64,000 nucleotides of DNA from Mangrovimonas sp. ST2L15 (GTDB taxonomy: Bacteria > Bacteroidota > Bacteroidia > Flavobacteriales > Flavobacteriaceae). A model generated the notes under the pieces. It had not been told where the DNA came from. It did not search any database and saw only the letters and a program-made list of their open reading frames with translations. Positions 60,229-64,000 of the stretch are shown here, piece after piece. Each line of letters starts with the position of its first letter. The first letter of the stretch is position 1. The position numbers were made by a program, and so were the translations under genes. Location: NCBI RefSeq assembly GCF_001280515.1, contig NZ_LBIQ01000030.1:930001-994000 (forward strand). The letters run 5' to 3'.

Positions 60229-61554
60229 TTATTGGTATGGATTTAGAGTAATTGTAGGAGGATCAACACTGAAATTAACTGTAATGTTATATGTTCCAGC
60301 TTCTACCGCGATATTTGCTCCATTCAATTCCAGAGTTCCATCTGCTCCATCATCACCATAATTTACGGCCCAATTATCGTTTTGTCTAACTTTAATTTCG
60401 CCAGCTATTAATTCGGCACCATGGATGTAGAAGAAACCTTCATTAATTCCAAAGTCTGGTAAAAACTTTTGATCTGGTCCGTCCCAACCATTGGGTGTTG
60501 CACTTCCAACCAATCCCCAAACATCTGTTTCCTCTAGGGTATAGGTCAAGTTATTAAGGTCTAAGGTTACCAAATAATGACCAGCTGTAACAGGAATGTT
60601 ATCTCCACCTTCATCTAAAGTTCCGTCTAATCCAGAATCTCCATAATTCAAGCCCCAGTCATTGCTTCTTCTGAATTTAATCTCTCCTTCTATTAGGGTA
60701 ACAACTGCTTTCCAATTGTTTTGGTATGGATTATATGTAAACTGTGCATCTGGTCCATCCCATCCATTAGGTGCGGCACTACCCACAATTCCCCAGGAAT
60801 AAGTTTCCATGGTGTAAGTTAGGGTGTTTAAATTCATTAAGATTCTGTAAGAACCAGCAGTAACAGGAATGTTATCTCCTCCATCATCTAACGTACCATC
60901 TAATCCAGTATCGCCATAATTTAAGGTCCAGTCATTATTTTCCCTAAACTTGATTTCACCATCTCTTAAAGTTACATAAGCAACTAATACACCTGATTCA
61001 CTTGTTGTATAGAAAGGTAAATCTGGTATGTCTGGAGTTCCCCATCCTCCTGGAGTTGCACTTCCTACCACGCCCCAAGTAGTAGATAAATCTAAAACTG
61101 AGGAGTAAGGAGTTACAGTTAACGTAACAGGATTTGATACGAATATTTGAGAACTACTTAACCTAGTTTCGACACGAATGTCTACAGCATCTTCTACTAG
61201 AGGTTCAAGTTCTAATGAAAGGAGTTTACTGTTCAATTCTTGAACTGTAAAGGTTTTTTCCATTTCTACTCCAGCACTTACTGCTTGAGCATCGGTAAAA
61301 TCACCACCAACATGATCAATTAATACGCGATATGTAGGAGCTGCAGCAAATCCAAATTCCGGCGAGGTCCATGATACAGTCACCGCATCATCTGGAGCTG
61401 TTTCTTCAGTCAATACTACTGAGCTGGTAGACAGGCTTACAGTCGTATTGGCATTTTCATTGAGCATCACATGCTCTACATCGTCACATGACGATGCTAC
61501 CAAGAGGATGCTCAAAAATAAAATAGCTTTATTTATAATTGTTTTCATAATCAT
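60229..61554 (-). CDS. SusE/SusF-like glycan-binding lipoprotein
   Basis: About 441 residues. The start at 61554 (preceded by an A-run; 61548 also fits) puts the lipobox LLVASSCDD correctly; an in-frame ATG at 61569 lies inside the SusD gene. After an N-terminal SusE domain (TVSWTSPEFGFAAAPTYRVLID) there are three modules of about 90 residues, each starting WGxVGSAxPxGW and containing GEIKFRxNNDW, NYGD and DGTLDxGGDNIPV. They should bind starch at the cell surface. It is part of the SusC-SusD-SusE-GH13 operon. Confidence 0.88.
   Translation of the reverse strand: MIMKTIINKAILFLSILLVASSCDDVEHVMLNENANTTVSLSTSSVVLTEETAPDDAVTVSWTSPEFGFAAAPTYRVLIDHVGGDFTDAQAVSAGVEMEKTFTVQELNSKLLSLELEPLVEDAVDIRVETRLSSSQIFVSNPVTLTVTPYSSVLDLSTTWGVVGSATPGGWGTPDIPDLPFYTTSESGVLVAYVTLRDGEIKFRENNDWTLNYGDTGLDGTLDDGGDNIPVTAGSYRILMNLNTLTYTMETYSWGIVGSAAPNGWDGPDAQFTYNPYQNNWKAVVTLIEGEIKFRRSNDWGLNYGDSGLDGTLDEGGDNIPVTAGHYLVTLDLNNLTYTLEETDVWGLVGSATPNGWDGPDQKFLPDFGINEGFFYIHGAELIAGEIKVRQNDNWAVNYGDDGADGTLELNGANIAVEAGTYNITVNFSVDPPTITLNPYQ
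60232..61077 (-). repeat. Three tandem SusE/F modules
   Basis: Coding repeats: module 1 at 60802-61077, module 2 at 60529-60795, module 3 at 60232-60519. Modules 1 and 2 match most closely. The same module occurs once more inside the SusD gene (62099-62368). Confidence 0.85.
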
Positions 61555-61558
61555 TTTT

Positions 61559-63448
61559 TTAGTAACCATTATTTTGTGATAGGTTAGAATTAACCGTTAA
61601 AATACTAGTTGGAATTGGGAAAATATTACGGAAGTCACCTACAGAAGTTCCTTCAGGGTCATTTCCTTTAAAAGGCCAAGTGTAAGCACCTGTTGTAAAG
61701 TAGTTATAACGTACTAAATCTGTTCTTCTTTGCCCTTCCCAGTATAATTCTCTTGAACGCTCATCTAAAATAAAATCTAGAGTTAAATCTCCACTAGAAA
61801 TATTTCCTGACGCATTTCCATAAGCTCTTTCTCTAATTTGATTAACTAGGTTAAGTGCCAAGTTCATATCTCCAGCACCACCTCTTAAAGTAGCTTCGGC
61901 ATAATTCAAATATATTTCTGCGGTTCTGATAAGAGGTAAATCTGTTGAAGCGAATTCCCCATTAGGATCGTTTCCTTGGTTTCCGTTTGAATCAATGTTC
62001 TTGAATTTAGTCACGGCATAACCATCAGTAAAAGTACCTATGTCTTCTATCTCTAAATTTTGACCATTAGTATAGAACATACCTCTTTTGTCACTAGTGA
62101 ATAAATCCAATGTGTATGTGAAATTATTTAGGTCTAAGGTTACAAAATAGGTCCCAGCAGAAGGAACAGGGATGTTAGCCCCACCAGCTTCTAATGATCC
62201 ATTATTGTCATTATCTCCATAATTATTTCCCCAATCTTCATTAAATCTAAACTTAAGTTCCCCAGCAGATAAATCGGCATACAAAGCAAATGTGTTTGTT
62301 CCTGTTTGGTACATTTCCATGTCGGGTCCATCCCATCCGTTGGTTGTTGCATCACCAACTAATCCCCAGTCAGACAATGAACCTAAAGAATTATTCAGGT
62401 CATTGATGTCAACGGCAAATTTGTTAACCAAGTTTTTAGTAGTTCTTAAACCTGCCCATCCACCATTCACGCCATATTCACTGGCAATCATAGAGCCACC
62501 TATTGAGGCATGAACCAAGAAAGTGGTCCCTCCATAAGTTTGGGAGTTAATTCCGTCAAAATTGGTAACGAAAATGAATTCGTTTTGAGCTCCATTAGAA
62601 TTGTTGTCTGCTAAGAATAATTCATCATATGCTGTGCCATTGTTATTAGCATCAGTGGTATTCAAGCTATATGAAGAGTTAATCACATTATTAGAAAACG
62701 TAACACAATCAGAATATCTTGGGGTATTAGTCCAAACTTCAGAATTTAAATACAACTTTGATAATAAAGCCCATGCTGCAATTTTGTCAACACGACCATA
62801 TTCATTAGAATCTGGAAGTAAATTTTGGATATCCAATAATTCAGATTCCACAAAGTTGAATAAGTCTTGTCTATTACTTTGGGTAGGTAGATTAGTTGTT
62901 ACCGTAGTTTGTAATGGAACATTTGCATAGAAATCAATCAAATTATAATAAGCAAACGCTCTCAAAAATCTTGCTTCGGCAATATAATCGGTTACTACCT
63001 CATCCTGTAATAATGAAGCATTTTCAATAAATGAATTACAGAAAGAAACTTCTTGTGCTAATCTAAAGTACATAGCTTCAGAGAAGTCATTACTTCCAGA
63101 CCAATACATACCGTGTAAATCAGGTAGTCCCGGGTCACCCCATCCAACTACCGCATGGTCTGTGGTAAGTTCGTTTAAATTGAATAGCATTCTGGTATAT
63201 TGTGAAAATCCTTCGTCAATATCGTTTGGATCTAAATCTGGATCACCTGCAGGACCAGATTGCCCGGTTAAAGCATAACCAGCATATAATTTAGCCAAGG
63301 CGCTTTTAGCTTCTTGGGCATTAGCGTATACATCCTCTTCTGTGAAGGCGTCTGGGTCAATTGGAGACTGGTCTAAGTCATCATGACACGACACTAGCCC
63401 AAGAGATAAGGTTAATACGCTTACAAATAATTTTAAATAATTTTTCAT
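61559..63448 (-). CDS. SusD-family glycan-binding lipoprotein with an inserted SusE/F module
   Basis: A 629-residue outer-membrane lipoprotein (LGLVSCHDD). SusD features are clear: TPR-type helices with EARFLRAFAYYNLIDFYANVPL, AAWALLSKLYLNSEVW, and the C-terminal LVNQIRERAYG and LDFILDERSRELYWEGQRRTDLVRY. Between SusD segments, residues 361-450 are a SusE/F module (WGLVGDATTNGWDGPD, GELKFRFNEDWGNNYGD, GGANIPV). SusD proteins are usually about 90 residues shorter. The protein would bind starch with SusC. Confidence 0.93.
   Translation of the reverse strand: MKNYLKLFVSVLTLSLGLVSCHDDLDQSPIDPDAFTEEDVYANAQEAKSALAKLYAGYALTGQSGPAGDPDLDPNDIDEGFSQYTRMLFNLNELTTDHAVVGWGDPGLPDLHGMYWSGSNDFSEAMYFRLAQEVSFCNSFIENASLLQDEVVTDYIAEARFLRAFAYYNLIDFYANVPLQTTVTTNLPTQSNRQDLFNFVESELLDIQNLLPDSNEYGRVDKIAAWALLSKLYLNSEVWTNTPRYSDCVTFSNNVINSSYSLNTTDANNNGTAYDELFLADNNSNGAQNEFIFVTNFDGINSQTYGGTTFLVHASIGGSMIASEYGVNGGWAGLRTTKNLVNKFAVDINDLNNSLGSLSDWGLVGDATTNGWDGPDMEMYQTGTNTFALYADLSAGELKFRFNEDWGNNYGDNDNNGSLEAGGANIPVPSAGTYFVTLDLNNFTYTLDLFTSDKRGMFYTNGQNLEIEDIGTFTDGYAVTKFKNIDSNGNQGNDPNGEFASTDLPLIRTAEIYLNYAEATLRGGAGDMNLALNLVNQIRERAYGNASGNISSGDLTLDFILDERSRELYWEGQRRTDLVRYNYFTTGAYTWPFKGNDPEGTSVGDFRNIFPIPTSILTVNSNLSQNNGY
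62099..62368 (-). other. SusE/F-type module embedded in the SusD gene
   Basis: Codons 361-450 of the SusD gene encode a domain closely similar to the three modules of the downstream SusE-like protein. The DNA also matches: the stretch coding FVTLDLNNFTYTLD closely follows the one for LVTLDLNNLTYTLE in module 2. This suggests duplication of the module within the operon and insertion into SusD. Confidence 0.85.
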
Positions 63449-63459
63449 TTTACAATTTT

Positions 63460-64000
63460 TTAAAAGTCAACATTTACTCCAAAAACAAATGATCTTGGTC
63501 TTGGATAGAAATTATTGTCAATTCCTCCAGCGATTTCTGGATCTAATCCATCATACTCAGTAGCAATTAATAAATTTTGCACTGAACCATACAGCCTAAT
63601 TGTGGTATCCTTTAAGGCTTTATCAAGAGTGTATCCTAATGTGATGTTGTCAATCTTAAAGAAGGAAGCCTCTTGGATAAAATGATCACTTAAAGCCGTT
63701 CTATCAACAAAAGTGGTAAAACCAGAATTGTAATAATCTGCATGGATATTATTTAATAAACCAGCATTGATAGTTGCTCCTGATCTAATTCCTTTACTAG
63801 CTGCCACATCATTATACATATAATTACCTATACTGGCTCTCGTTTGAACTGAAAAGTCCCATTTTTTGTAATTAACATTAGCATTAAGACCCATTAAGAT
63901 ATCGGCATATGGACTTTCTTTAATATATCTATCTTCATCATTGATGATTCCATCTCCATTTCTATCAACGAAAACACCTTCAATTGGTTTTCCACTAGCA
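63460..64000 (-). CDS. SusC-family TonB-dependent transporter (C-terminal part, cut by window edge)
   Basis: The last 180 codons of a SusC-like outer-membrane transporter. The calcium-loop motif DRNGDGIINDEDRYI, strands such as KWDFSVQTRASIGNYMYND, and the C-terminal FVFGVNVDF are typical. It imports glycan fragments captured by SusD, driven by TonB. It lies directly upstream of the SusD gene (11-base gap). Confidence 0.92.
   Translation of the reverse strand, partial: ASGKPIEGVFVDRNGDGIINDEDRYIKESPYADILMGLNANVNYKKWDFSVQTRASIGNYMYNDVAASKGIRSGATINAGLLNNIHADYYNSGFTTFVDRTALSDHFIQEASFFKIDNITLGYTLDKALKDTTIRLYGSVQNLLIATEYDGLDPEIAGGIDNNFYPRPRSFVFGVNVDF

Noticed and set aside
1-64000. CRISPR array, prophage, insertion sequence or defence system
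   Set aside because: I found no regularly spaced direct repeats, no transposase, integrase or phage structural genes, and no recognisable defence genes.

Overview
The window looks like a chromosome segment of a marine-type Flavobacteriaceae (Bacteroidota). The DNA is AT-rich. Promoters follow the Bacteroidota pattern (TTG, about 19 bases, then TAnnTTTG). Many exported proteins are lipoproteins or carry a type IX secretion (T9SS) C-terminal tail, and a SusC/SusD pair is present. There are no phage, transposase, CRISPR or rRNA genes. Two tRNA genes are present: tRNA-Arg(CCT) and tRNA-Leu(TAG).

Region 1 (1-14671) is a pectin and rhamnogalacturonan degradation locus. A LacI-type repressor, cut by the left edge, diverges from twelve closely packed plus-strand genes: GH28, esterase, DUF4861, exported cupin (KdgF-like), GH105, Gfo/Idh/MocA oxidoreductase, GH43, Asp-box sialidase-fold lipoprotein, a PL10-CE8 fusion, CE12, a second esterase and a second GH28. 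Together they would demethylate, deacetylate, cleave and debranch pectin and process the unsaturated uronates. Two LacI-like operators lie in the divergent promoter region, and a terminator-like hairpin follows the first gene. No SusC/SusD pair for this locus is in the window. An SSS-family Na+/solute symporter lies just downstream on the other strand.

Region 2 (14764-47402) is mostly housekeeping and regulatory. It holds tRNA-Arg, an MtfA-like peptidase, a CBS-domain protein, a TPR histidine kinase (TTG start) with a LuxR-type response regulator, and downstream of these an intergenic stretch that may encode a structured small RNA. Two separate BlaI/M56 (BlaR1-like) systems follow, each with three operator copies but with different flanking bases. 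A plus-strand run carries ruvC, hemW, a cyclase-family gene and several DUF genes. Other genes encode an M20 peptidase, an OmpA/PD40/TPR protein and a FUSC-family membrane protein.

Region 3 (47483-56957) is a beta-1,4-galactan/galactose locus. GH53 endo-galactanase and GH2 beta-galactosidase diverge from a GntR-type regulator followed by galK, galT and a large exported clan GH-A hydrolase. A perfect tandem 9-base repeat sits between the divergent promoters, where both -33 elements should be. A short frameshifted gene remnant follows.

Region 4 (57315-64000, minus strand) is a starch/alpha-glucan utilization locus: SusC (partial), SusD, SusE/F-like lipoprotein and a T9SS-secreted GH13 enzyme. 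The SusE/F-like protein has three tandem glycan-binding-like modules. The SusD protein carries a fourth copy of the same module inside its own sequence, which I consider the most unusual feature of the window.
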